DNA from: an uncultured Oscillospiraceae bacterium | Lineage (GTDB): Bacteria > Bacillota_A > Clostridia > Oscillospirales > Oscillospiraceae | Direction: 5' to 3' | DNA: 64,000 nucleotides | Assembly (NCBI GenBank): GCA_910579155.1 | Contig: CAJTTS010000003.1 | Location: forward strand, 1-64,000 | Part shown: positions 56,549 through 64,000 of the stretch, in pieces | Layout of the letters: each line of letters starts with the position of its first letter | Numbering within the stretch: position 1 is the first letter of the stretch | Position numbers and translations under genes: made by a program | Notes under the pieces: model-generated | Told to the model about the DNA's origin: nothing | The model's input: the letters and a program-made list of their open reading frames with translations, nothing else | Databases searched by the model: none

Positions 56549-57810
56549 TTTTTGCCAATGGGAAATTGCTCCCTGATACGGAGCGAAAGGCCGTCCTGGA
56601 CGGCCTGGAGGCCCAACTGGACGCTGTGCGCACTGCCCCGCCTCTGGAGGCGGAGACGGTGATTTCCGCCGTGGACGCCTTGGGCAAGCGGTTGGAGGAC
56701 GGGGAGTTCGCCCCGCTGCTGTCCCGGTTCCTGCCCGCCGGGATGGGATTGGACGAGCTGCTCCCCCTGCTGCGCCGGGAGAGCCTGGAGGGCAAGCTGA
56801 CCGCTGAGCTGGGGCCGGAGCCTTTCGTATCCAAGGATTTCGCCAAAACCACCGCCCGGGTCCTGCCCCTGGGCGTGCTGTTCCACATCGCGCCGGGCAA
56901 TATGCCGGGGCTGCCGGTTTACACCGCGCTGGAGGGACTGCTCACCGGCAACATCAATCTGGTCAAGCTGCCCCACGGGGATAAGGGCCTGTCCCTGGCG
57001 GCCTTTGGCCTGCTGGTGGAGCAGGAACCCCGGCTGGCCCCTTATATCTACGCCTTTGACCTACCCTCCGGTCGGCGGGAGGACATGAAAGTCCTGGCTG
57101 CGCTGGCCGACGGGTTGGTGGTCTGGGGCGGCGACGGGGCCGTGGAAGCTGCCCGGACCCTGGCCGGGCCCGGATGCAAGCTCATGGAGTGGGGCCACCG
57201 GCTCAGCTTCGCCTATCTCTCCGGTTACGAGGACAGGGAGGCCGAGCTGTCCGCTCTGGCTTCCCACATCGTGGAGACGGGCCAGCGGCTGTGTTCCTCC
57301 TGCCAGGTGATTTTTCTGGACACCGACGATCGTGAGGAGGGGCTTGCCTTTTGCCGGGAGTTCCTGCCCTATCTGGAGAAAGCGGCGGCCCAACGCCCTG
57401 GGCCGGGGGCTGGGGCCCCGGCTTCCCTCAGCGGCCACACCGCCCTGCTGGAGCGCATCGTGGACGGAAGGGCGGAGGGGGAAACCATATTCCGGGGTAA
57501 AGGCTGTTCGGTAATCCTCCGGCCCGACCGGGAGCTGGAGCTTTCCCCCATGGAGGGCAATGTGCTGGTGAAGCTGCTCCCGCAAAAGGAGCTGCTTTCC
57601 GCTCTCCGCCGCCGGAAGGGACGGCTCCAGACGGCGGGGCTGGTCTGCGCCCCGGAGAAGCGTGAGGCCCTCACCGACCTGCTGGCCCGGGCGGGCCTCA
57701 CCCGGGTTACCCGGGCGGGAGGCATGTCCGCCTCCTTTCCCGGGGAGGCCCACGACGGGGAGTACGCCCTGCGCCGTTATGTGCGGATGGTGGACGTGGA
57801 GAAGGGGTGA
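56545..57810 (+). CDS. LuxC-type acyl-CoA/fatty acid reductase
   Basis: LuxC reduces the acyl group delivered by LuxE to a fatty aldehyde using NADPH. The 421-residue aldehyde-dehydrogenase-like protein contains VLPLGVLFHIAPGNMPGLPVY, GNINLVKLPHGDKGLS, VVWGGDGAVEAARTL, and the catalytic Cys in QRLCSSCQV. Start is TTG at 56545, overlapping the luxE stop (TTGA), with aaaggggg upstream. The in-frame region before that belongs to luxE. A stable Pro/Gly/Ala-rich stretch near residue 300 (RPGPGAGAPASL) is an insertion relative to Vibrio. Confidence 0.88.
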   Translation: MIFANGKLLPDTERKAVLDGLEAQLDAVRTAPPLEAETVISAVDALGKRLEDGEFAPLLSRFLPAGMGLDELLPLLRRESLEGKLTAELGPEPFVSKDFAKTTARVLPLGVLFHIAPGNMPGLPVYTALEGLLTGNINLVKLPHGDKGLSLAAFGLLVEQEPRLAPYIYAFDLPSGRREDMKVLAALADGLVVWGGDGAVEAARTLAGPGCKLMEWGHRLSFAYLSGYEDREAELSALASHIVETGQRLCSSCQVIFLDTDDREEGLAFCREFLPYLEKAAAQRPGPGAGAPASLSGHTALLERIVDGRAEGETIFRGKGCSVILRPDRELELSPMEGNVLVKLLPQKELLSALRRRKGRLQTAGLVCAPEKREALTDLLARAGLTRVTRAGGMSASFPGEAHDGEYALRRYVRMVDVEKG

Positions 57811-57819
57811 GGGCGCAAA

Positions 57820-58599
57820 TCAGCGCTGCTGAAAGCTAATGTAGCCGTAGTGGGGCGTGGCATAATCGGTGAGGCCGAAGGAATAGCCCATGGAGGCCAT
57901 GGTCTTTGCCTGAGAGGCCATGGCGCCGGAGCCGCTTCGGGCGGGATCCACGGCCAGATAATTTCCGTTAGCGTCCCGCCCCACGATCACGATCCAGTGG
58001 TGGCGGGTGGTGGAGGAGTGGACGGCGGCCACAATGGGGAGGCCGTTGGACAGGGCGGCGTCCACCGCGGCGTTCAGTTCGTTCCTGCTGCCCACGTAGC
58101 TGTCCGTCTTGTAGGTGGCCCGGTATGTGTTCCCGTCGGAGCCGGTGTACAGCTCCCCGTTCAGGCTCCGGCACAGGACGCCGCTGTAGATCATATCGGC
58201 GGTGGAATACCGGTTGCCGCCCATGATGAGATTGACCGCCATCGCCGCCGCGGTGGCTTTGCAGGTGTTCTTGTCCTGTCGAAGGAAGGACACCCGGCTC
58301 AGGTTGGCGGCGGTGAGCCCGCCGGTGGCGGAGGGGTCGATGAGGACGCCTTGTTTCAGAAGCTGTAGCATCCGGGTATTCTGGGCGGCGGTGCCGCGGT
58401 AGCCGCTGATGCCGTTGGCGGCGGCGATTCCGGTCCGGTTGGAGTAGGACGGATCGACTCCCAGGGCGTTCAGGGCAACGGCGATGGATACGCTGTTGCC
58501 GGTATACCGAGGGAAGTAGGAGGCCGCGCCGGCGGTGGCGGTGAGAGCGGAGAGCGTCAGGCACAGCGCCAGGGTGGCGGCGGCAAATCGTTTTTTCAT
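57820..58599 (-). CDS. Secreted C39-like cysteine peptidase
   Basis: The 259-residue protein has a signal peptide (LALCLTLSALTATAGAASY), a short repeat-like N-terminal part with GVDPSYSNRTGIAAANGISGYRG, then a papain/C39-like domain: RQDKNTCKATAAAMAVNLIMGG with catalytic Cys, and TTRHHWIVIVGRDANGNYLAVDPA with catalytic His and a Asp. It is probably a peptidase or an inactive wall-binding relative outside the cell. Start at 58599 has aaaggaagg upstream. It converges with luxC. Confidence 0.82.
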   Translation of the reverse strand: MKKRFAAATLALCLTLSALTATAGAASYFPRYTGNSVSIAVALNALGVDPSYSNRTGIAAANGISGYRGTAAQNTRMLQLLKQGVLIDPSATGGLTAANLSRVSFLRQDKNTCKATAAAMAVNLIMGGNRYSTADMIYSGVLCRSLNGELYTGSDGNTYRATYKTDSYVGSRNELNAAVDAALSNGLPIVAAVHSSTTRHHWIVIVGRDANGNYLAVDPARSGSGAMASQAKTMASMGYSFGLTDYATPHYGYISFQQR

Positions 58600-58806
58600 G
58601 GTGGAAACCTTCCTTTCTGTTCGCGGCGTGGATCGGGATGAACGGGGGAGGGGTGCGCGGCCGTGGTAGAAAAGCCGCAGACAAATCCCTGCAATTGTCT
58701 CATTCGTCCACAAAGAGGCCCGGCTTTACCTTTTTTAGTAAATTACTCATATGTAAATCCTGGAATGTCCCGCCGGCCCCCGGCGTCTTATCCTGTTTTC
58801 AAAGGC

Positions 58807-58845
58807 AAAACCGCCCCGGACCACCGTGTGGTCCGGGGCGGTTTT
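58807..58845. terminator. Bidirectional terminator between the C39 and kinase genes
   Basis: AACCGCCCCGGACCAC-cgt-GTGGTCCGGGGCGGTT with flanking A and T runs. It ends the histidine kinase transcript on the minus strand. Confidence 0.93.
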
Positions 58846-58865
58846 TATGCTTTGTCCGGTCGGTT

Positions 58866-60560
58866 TCAGGTGCTTTGCGCGTGGCCTGTTTTGTCCGCGT
58901 CGCCGTCGGCCAGGCGGAATTGGATGGAAATGGAGACCTCGGTGCCTTGGCCCTCCTCGCTCTCCACGCTGATGGAGCCGCCCATTGCCTCCACGATATT
59001 TTGGGTGATCGCCATTCCTATGCCCTGAGTCCCGGAGGAGGTGATCTCGCGCTCACGCTGGAAGGGATCGAAAATGTGCTCCAAAAAGTCTTGGCTCATG
59101 CCGATGCCCGTATCCCTGATTTTGAATACGTAGAAGCCATATCCCGCGGGGGCGTCCCGGGACTCGGTCAGGCGGACGCTGATCTGTCCTCCGGGCAAAG
59201 TGAATTTCAGCGCGTTGCTCAAGATGTTCATCAATGCCTGATGCATCTGCCGCCGGTCGCAGACGACATTGCTGTGGACCAAACCCTCGCTTTCCACGGA
59301 CAGCTTCAGTTGCCTGGCCCGGACCTCCGCGCGGACGGTGGCCTCCAGCGCCCACAGGATATCCGGCAGTACACAGGGGGCTTCGTCGATGCTGATGTCC
59401 CCGCTCTCAAGATGGCTGATGTTCAGCAGGTTGCCGATGAGGGTTTGCAGATCGTTGGCGGACGACATGATCTGGTCCAGATAGTTGATGACCGCTTGTT
59501 TGTTATTGACGGACAGCTTGGCCAGGGCGGTGAAGCCTGTGATTGCGTTCATGGGGGTGCGCAGGTCGTGGGATATATTGCTGAAAAAGATACTTCTGGC
59601 CCGTTTGGCCCGCTGGGTTTGCCTCAAGGCGTCCTCCAGCAGCTTGCGCTGGGTTTCCAACGCCTCGTCGGTCAGCTTTTGGTGGGTGATGTCCACAAAT
59701 ATGCCCACATAGGTGATGGGCGTTCCATCCGTCCGGCGGGACAGGTTGCCTACCGCCTGGAACCACCGCCATCCCCGGTCGCGGGTCAGCAGGCGGTACT
59801 GCACGGAGTAAGTCTTTTTTCCTGTGTAATCGGCGATGGCGCCGTAAAATTCCTGTAAAACATGCTCCTTGTCCTCCTCGTGGAGCAGATCCGACCAGGA
59901 CTCCAGCGTGTTGGGGAAATCTGCCTCGTTCTGATAGCCCAACATGGCGCGGAACTCGTCGCTCCAGTTCACGCGAATCATCTCGCCCAGCTCGTTGAAC
60001 TCCATCGACCACATGCTGGAACTGAACAGCTCGTTTACCATGCGCAGTGCGGCGGTCTCGTGCTCCAACTGCTTCAGTACCTCCAGCCGTTCCCGGGCCG
60101 CCTGGACGGCGTGGGCGTCGCTGATCTCCCGCAGGTGGCGCTCGGTGGCATCCTCCACAAAGACATAGAACACGTCCCCGTAGAGGCTGGTGTGGACAAA
60201 GCGGCCATAGTCCCGAATCCAGCGGATCACGCCGTCCTTGCGGGTGACGCGGTACTCCACATAGTCCAGCCCTTTGCTGCTTTTCGATATCTGGCTGTGG
60301 ATGCTTTTCTGCACCTGCTCCAGTTCCTCCGGATGGACCAGTCCCCGGAAGCTGTTACCGATGTAAGCCCTGAAATCCTCCAGGCTGTCGCAGCCGAGTA
60401 TGTTGACCATGGCCTGGTTGGCGTAGATGAGCTCCTCGTTTCCGTCCGCGTGATAGATGAAGAAGCCGCCGGGCATTCCATCCGTGATTTGTTCGATGGC
60501 CGGGAGCGTCTGTTCGTTTAGGTCCAGCGGAAGCACCCACTTGTTTTCCTGTTTGTTCAT
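58866..60560 (-). CDS. PAS-domain sensor histidine kinase (soluble, orphan)
   Basis: The 564-residue protein lacks membrane helices. It has two PAS domains (~20-145; ~165-295, second followed by a PAC-type RWFQAVGNLSRRTDGTPITYVGIFVDIT), a short coiled link, HisKA with FFSNISHDLRTPMNAITGF, where His is phosphorylated (~330), and HATPase with NALKFTLPGG (N box), RDTGIGMSQDF (G1), and SSGTQGIGMAI (G2). The ATG at 60560 has gaggagaag upstream. No response regulator is adjacent, so its partner is elsewhere or it signals to several. Confidence 0.9.
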   Translation of the reverse strand: MNKQENKWVLPLDLNEQTLPAIEQITDGMPGGFFIYHADGNEELIYANQAMVNILGCDSLEDFRAYIGNSFRGLVHPEELEQVQKSIHSQISKSSKGLDYVEYRVTRKDGVIRWIRDYGRFVHTSLYGDVFYVFVEDATERHLREISDAHAVQAARERLEVLKQLEHETAALRMVNELFSSSMWSMEFNELGEMIRVNWSDEFRAMLGYQNEADFPNTLESWSDLLHEEDKEHVLQEFYGAIADYTGKKTYSVQYRLLTRDRGWRWFQAVGNLSRRTDGTPITYVGIFVDITHQKLTDEALETQRKLLEDALRQTQRAKRARSIFFSNISHDLRTPMNAITGFTALAKLSVNNKQAVINYLDQIMSSANDLQTLIGNLLNISHLESGDISIDEAPCVLPDILWALEATVRAEVRARQLKLSVESEGLVHSNVVCDRRQMHQALMNILSNALKFTLPGGQISVRLTESRDAPAGYGFYVFKIRDTGIGMSQDFLEHIFDPFQREREITSSGTQGIGMAITQNIVEAMGGSISVESEEGQGTEVSISIQFRLADGDADKTGHAQST

Positions 60561-60641
60561 ATGCAGCTTCTCCTCATTTTTTGATATTGACACAATTTTA
60601 TCACGTTGCGGGCTTCGGCGCAAGAGAAAACAGACTTTCAG

Positions 60642-60675
60642 AAAACCGGGAAATGCCGTTGAAGCATTCCCCGGT
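60642..60675 (-). terminator. Terminator of the LysR gene
   Basis: ACCGGGGAATGC-ttcaacg-GCATTTCCCGGT on the minus strand, with one mismatch, followed by TTTC. It lies 26 bases after the LysR stop. Confidence 0.8.
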
Positions 60676-60700
60676 CCGGATGGCGTTACCGGAGGGCGAT

Positions 60701-61594
60701 TCAACTCCGGTCCATGTCCAAGGCACGTTTTGCGTATTCTTTGAATTGCAGCGCGGCAGAGGAAAGGGGCTTGTTGCGTTTCCACGCCAAAACAGAGGTT
60801 GTGGTCAGTTCCGGCGATAATGGGAGGGCGCATAGCTCCGACGAGTCCAAAAAGGGAAGCCCGCCCTCCACAGCCAGCGCGTAGCCGATCCCGGACTGCG
60901 CCAGCAGAACACAATTGGACACCAAATTGTTGGCGGCCACGATATCCAGTTTATTGTAATACTCGCCGAACCAGTTTGCCACTTCATCGAATACCTTTTG
61001 CCGGCTTGGTACGATAATAGGGACGTCCGCCAGCTCCCTGGCTGTGACGGCTTTCTGTTTTGCCAGCGGCGCACCGGCGGGCATGACGGTAACCCAGCGT
61101 TCTTTGTGGGGCATACGGATATATTCAAACCGCTCCATATCCGCCGGCTCCAGCAGTAGGCCGATGTCGGTCAGCCCCTCATCCATGCGGCGCTTGATTC
61201 GATCCGTCCCGGTGGTATAGACGTCGAACACCACGCGGGGATGCCGCTGGCGAAACCCTGTCATTAAATCGGACAGGACGCGGACAGCGCCCAATTCGCC
61301 GCAGCCGATGTAAACAGTCCCCTCGACCTGTTCCTCGCGGATGGTTACCTCCGCCTCCGTCTTTTCCAGCAGCTCCAGAATCTCCTCCGCTCTGCGGCGC
61401 AGCAGGACACCTTCGTCCGTCAGCACAAGGGGACGGCTGTCGCGCTGAAACAGTTTAGCCCCGATCTGACGCTCCAAACAAGTCATTTGGCGGCTCAGGG
61501 TGGGCTGGGTGATATTCAACGCCTTGGCCGCGTTGGTGATATTTTGTTCTCGTGCCACGGTCAGGAAATAGTGGAGCAGCCTTGTCTCGATCAT
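60701..61594 (-). CDS. LysR-family transcription regulator
   Basis: The 297-residue regulator begins METRLLHYFLTVAREQ-like (MIETRLLHYFLTVA), with HTH NITNAAKALNITQPTLSRQMTCLERQIGAKLFQR and a C-terminal effector domain (GTVYIGCGELGAVRVLSDLM; RMPHKERWVTVMPAG). ATG at 61594 chosen; a GTG/ATG upstream has no better site. It is tandem with the PTS operon but separated by its own terminator, so it may or may not control it. Targets unknown. Confidence 0.9.
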   Translation of the reverse strand: MIETRLLHYFLTVAREQNITNAAKALNITQPTLSRQMTCLERQIGAKLFQRDSRPLVLTDEGVLLRRRAEEILELLEKTEAEVTIREEQVEGTVYIGCGELGAVRVLSDLMTGFRQRHPRVVFDVYTTGTDRIKRRMDEGLTDIGLLLEPADMERFEYIRMPHKERWVTVMPAGAPLAKQKAVTARELADVPIIVPSRQKVFDEVANWFGEYYNKLDIVAANNLVSNCVLLAQSGIGYALAVEGGLPFLDSSELCALPLSPELTTTSVLAWKRNKPLSSAALQFKEYAKRALDMDRS

Positions 61595-61761
61595 AACGTG
61601 ATCCCGCTTTCCGCAATGATGCGCTGATTCAGCAAAAGGCGACTGCTGTTGCGCCGACGTATTTTTTGTGGAAAAATGTGACAAAAACCTGCATTTTCTC
61701 TTTTGTTCTTCTATTATATACCGGAATTGGTGAAATTTAAAGCGGAAATCCTCAAAGGAAC

Positions 61762-61793
61762 GGGGCGGCTCCCCGCTGAACGGGGGCCGCCCC
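61762..61793 (-). terminator. Terminator of the PTS operon
   Basis: GGGGCGGC/GCCGCCCC with an inner CCCCG/CGGGG stem, followed on the minus strand by GTTCCTTTG. Stem strong, T run weak. Confidence 0.75.
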
Positions 61794-61818
61794 TTAGACG
61801 TTATGCTATCATTTTCAA

Positions 61819-63725
61819 TTACTTCTTGTAGGTCATGACAACGTCGCTTGTTGTTACCTTTCCAAAAGCGGAGGGCACGGGCTCGCCCACCTCGTCGCCG
61901 TTGGTGATGACAAAGGGCGTCACCACTTGATATCCCTTCTTGGTGATAAAGTCGATGTCGAACTTCAGCAGGATTTGGCCCCGCTTGACCCGATCGCCCT
62001 CTTTGACCAGGGGAGTGTATCCCTCTCCGTTCAGCTCCACGGTGTTCATGCCGACGTGGATGAGCAGCTCGGCGCCGTCTGCGGCTGTCACGCCGATGGC
62101 GTGGCCCGCGTAGGTGGAGATCACGCCGTCGCAGGGCGCACAGACCTCGCCCACCGAAGGGATGAACGCCACGCCGCCGCCCAGAACGCCGGAGGAGAAC
62201 ACCTCATCCTCCACCTGGTCCAGGGCGATGGTCTCACCGGCGATGGGGGCGTACAGAACACCGGGTTCCGTAGCAACCATCGGGGTTTCCTTAACCGGTT
62301 TCACAACACCGGTCTCGGCGGGGTCCAGCTTGCCGTTCTTCGCCCAGATGCCGAACATGACGTAGCTGGCGGCGAAGGCGACACCCATGGCGATGAGGAC
62401 GCCGATGACAGCGAAAATCAGATTGCTCATGGTATAGCCCAGCGGGATGACGTCCTCGGTGGGGATATACGCGGGCAAGACCAGCAGCCCCGGGGAGCCG
62501 CCCGCGAAACGGGCGACCCGGGTGATGCCCAGGAACAGGCCGCCGACGCCGCCGCCCAGCATGGCGGCGTACAACGGGAAGGTGAATTTCAGGTTGACGC
62601 CGTACAGCACCGGCTCGGTGATGCCCAGCACGCCGGTCAGGCCGGCGGAGGAGGCCTGCTGCTTGGTGTCCGGGTTCTTGGAGCGGATGGCCACCGCCAG
62701 GCCCGCAGCGCCCTGGGCCACGTTGGACACCAGCATGCCGGGGCCCACCACCGTATCCCACTTGACGGTGGCCAGGTTGTTGGTGCCGATGGGGATCAGG
62801 CCGTAATGCGTGCCCGTCATGACCAGCAGCGGGGTGAAGATGCCGACGATGGTGGGCACGATCCAGGGGGCGAAATTATTCAGCCACACGAAGAATACGT
62901 TGATGAGGTTGGACACCCACGCGCCGATGGGGCCCAGTACCACGATGGTGGCGGTGCCGCCCACCAGCAGGCTCACCAGGGGCACCGAGAAGAATTTGAC
63001 CGCCCTGGGGGAGACCTTCTGCATGAAGTGCTCCACCACCGACATAAACCAGACGCCCAGGATGATGGGGATGACCGAGGAGGTATAGGTTGCCTTGGTG
63101 ACCGGCAGGACGCCCAGGAAGGTGACCGCCTCCTCGCCGCCCAGCAGGCTGATAAACGCCGGATACACCAGGATGCCGGCCAGGGCCATGGCGGTGCCCT
63201 GGTTGCACTTGAACTTCCTGGCGCAGGACGCGGCCAGAAGGATGGGCATGAAATAGAACGCCGCGTCCGCCATCGCGTTCAGGATGATATAGGTTTGGGT
63301 GCCGCTCTTGAGCACGCCCATAGCGGAGAACAGCGCCATGAACGCCTTGAGCAGACCGGCTCCGGTAATGGCCGGAATGATGGGCTGGAAGATGCTGGCG
63401 ATGCCCTCCAACACCTTGCTCAGTTTCGAGCGGTTGTCTTCCTTCTCAGCCTCCGGGTCCTGGATCGCGCCCGCGGCCTCAAAGCCGCCCAGGGCGACCA
63501 CTTCCTGATAGACCACCGGAACGTCCGGCCCGATTACGATCTGGTACTGGCCGCCCGCGTTCACCACGGACAGCACGCCGGCGGTCTTTTTCAAGACGTC
63601 CGTGTTTGCCTTTCCGTCGTCCTTCAAGGTAAAGCGGAGGCGGGTCGCACAGTGGACGACCCCGCTCACGTTTTCCTTTCCGCCGACGTTTTCCAAAATT
63701 TTCCGGCTAAGCTCTTGTAATCCAT
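61819..63725 (-). CDS. bglP: Beta-glucoside PTS transporter EIIBCA (BglP-like), apparent frameshift at the start
   Basis: This enzyme II imports and phosphorylates beta-glucosides. Domains in order are EIIB with the phospho-Cys in VVHCATRLRF (~25), EIIC with about ten helices (FYFMPILLAAS, IIPIILGVWFMSVVEHF), and EIIA with the H-x-G-x loop ELLIHVGMNTVEL. A good aggagag site precedes ATG at 63725 (MDYK), but that frame differs by one base from the ILENVGGKENV frame of the body: one base is missing in the CAAGAGC stretch. The body's own frame has a stop and only a TTG (63696). It may be a real frameshift or a sequence error. Upstream is bglA. Confidence 0.88.
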
Positions 63726-63774
63726 TTGAACTCTCCTCTCACAAGTATTTCTCCTTCGGCAGGTCCCCGGAAGC

Positions 63775-64000
63775 TCAACCCAGATCCTCGCCGTTAGATG
63801 CGATCACTTTTTTGTACCACTCAAAGCTGTCTTTTTTCATGCGCTTCAGCGTTCCGGAGCCGTCGTTCTGCTTGTCCACGTAGATCATGCCGTAGCGCTT
63901 GCGCATTTCCCCGGTGGAAGCGGACACCAGGTCGATGCAGCCCCAGCAGGTATAGCCCAGCAGGGGGATGCCGTCCTCATTGACCGCAGCCAGCATGGCC
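63775..64000 (-). CDS. bglA: 6-phospho-beta-glucosidase (GH1), C-terminal part, 5' end outside window
   Basis: The visible 75 residues are the GH1 end: [39 protein letters not shown], where WGCIDLVSA is the family's substrate region, and [19 protein letters not shown]. The enzyme splits phosphorylated beta-glucosides imported by the next gene. It lies 49 bases upstream of the PTS gene, in the same direction, with a plausible aaggaga site in the gap for the transporter. The start is outside the window. Confidence 0.93.
   Translation of the reverse strand, partial: AMLAAVNEDGIPLLGYTCWGCIDLVSASTGEMRKRYGMIYVDKQNDGSGTLKRMKKDSFEWYKKVIASNGEDLG

Noticed and set aside
55424..57810. Complete lux operon
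   Set aside because: Only LuxE and LuxC are present; no luciferase subunit, acyltransferase LuxD or flavin gene was found nearby.
61927..63720. 597-codon plus-strand ORF opposite the PTS gene
   Set aside because: Asp/Gly/His-rich repeat sequence is the antisense of the transporter and has no family match.
41238..64000. The missing second half of sigG
   Set aside because: I looked on both strands for the G-E-I-R-R-Y-L-R-D and downstream region-4 pattern and did not find it. It may be outside the window.
1..64000. tRNA, rRNA, CRISPR array, insertion sequence
   Set aside because: No cloverleaf, rRNA-like, regularly spaced short repeats or transposase frame was recognised; the 11-bp box arrays are too short and too close for CRISPR.

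Overview
The window is GC-rich (clearly above 60% by eye) and comes from a low-copy Firmicutes lineage with Clostridia-type gene order and spore genes. The set smc-ftsY, priA-def-fmt-rsmB-rlmN-prpC-prkC-rsgA followed by spoVM, the SPOCS/LysM protein, and small families such as DUF3343, DUF5685, TSCPD and DUF6320 point to the Oscillospiraceae (Flavonifractor/Pseudoflavonifractor-like). The genus is an inference, not a database result. No rRNA, tRNA, CRISPR array, transposase or phage recombinase was recognised.

Positions 1-41237 are mostly core genome. They hold the smc C-terminus, ftsY, rdgB, yhbY, a fused nadD-yqeK, an LCP cell-wall ligase, rsfS and trpS. Next come a TagO-type glycosyl transferase with UDP-GlcNAc 2-epimerase, a small divergent hypothetical operon, and two secreted SleB-type wall hydrolases behind arrays of WalR-like 11-bp boxes. 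These are followed by carD, ispD-ispF, a DUF3343/cysteine-desulfurase pair, the c-di-AMP genes cdaA-cdaR, a DnaJ locus, yicC-remA-gmk-rpoZ, and the long priA-to-rsgA operon. The stretch ends with sporulation genes: a 23-residue SpoVM, a SPOCS+LysM coat-type protein, and sigG. The sigG frame stops abruptly after 100 codons at the conserved F-S-T-Y-G-V-P, and its remainder is not in the window.

Positions 41238-64000 hold only accessory genes. They include a protein with repeats typical of homing-endonuclease or mobile-element genes, an ECF sigma/anti-sigma pair with an autoregulatory-looking promoter, and a LacI regulator beside a MATE exporter whose promoter and start codon sit in a 32-bp inverted repeat. 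Further on are a lipoprotein, a BlaR1-like M56 metalloprotease fused to calcium-type repeats, and an esterase with an acyltransferase and DUF6320 protein. A PvuII-type restriction-modification system lies next to a LuxE/LuxC fatty-aldehyde pair without luciferase. The window ends with a C39-like protease, an orphan PAS histidine kinase, a LysR regulator, and a beta-glucoside PTS operon whose transporter seems to carry a one-base frameshift at its start.

The most notable observations are the broken sigG at the core/accessory boundary, the paired WalR-like box arrays, the structured promoter-operator-hairpin region before the MATE gene, two unannotated short peptides next to spoVM, and the PvuII-like system set among lipid-aldehyde genes.
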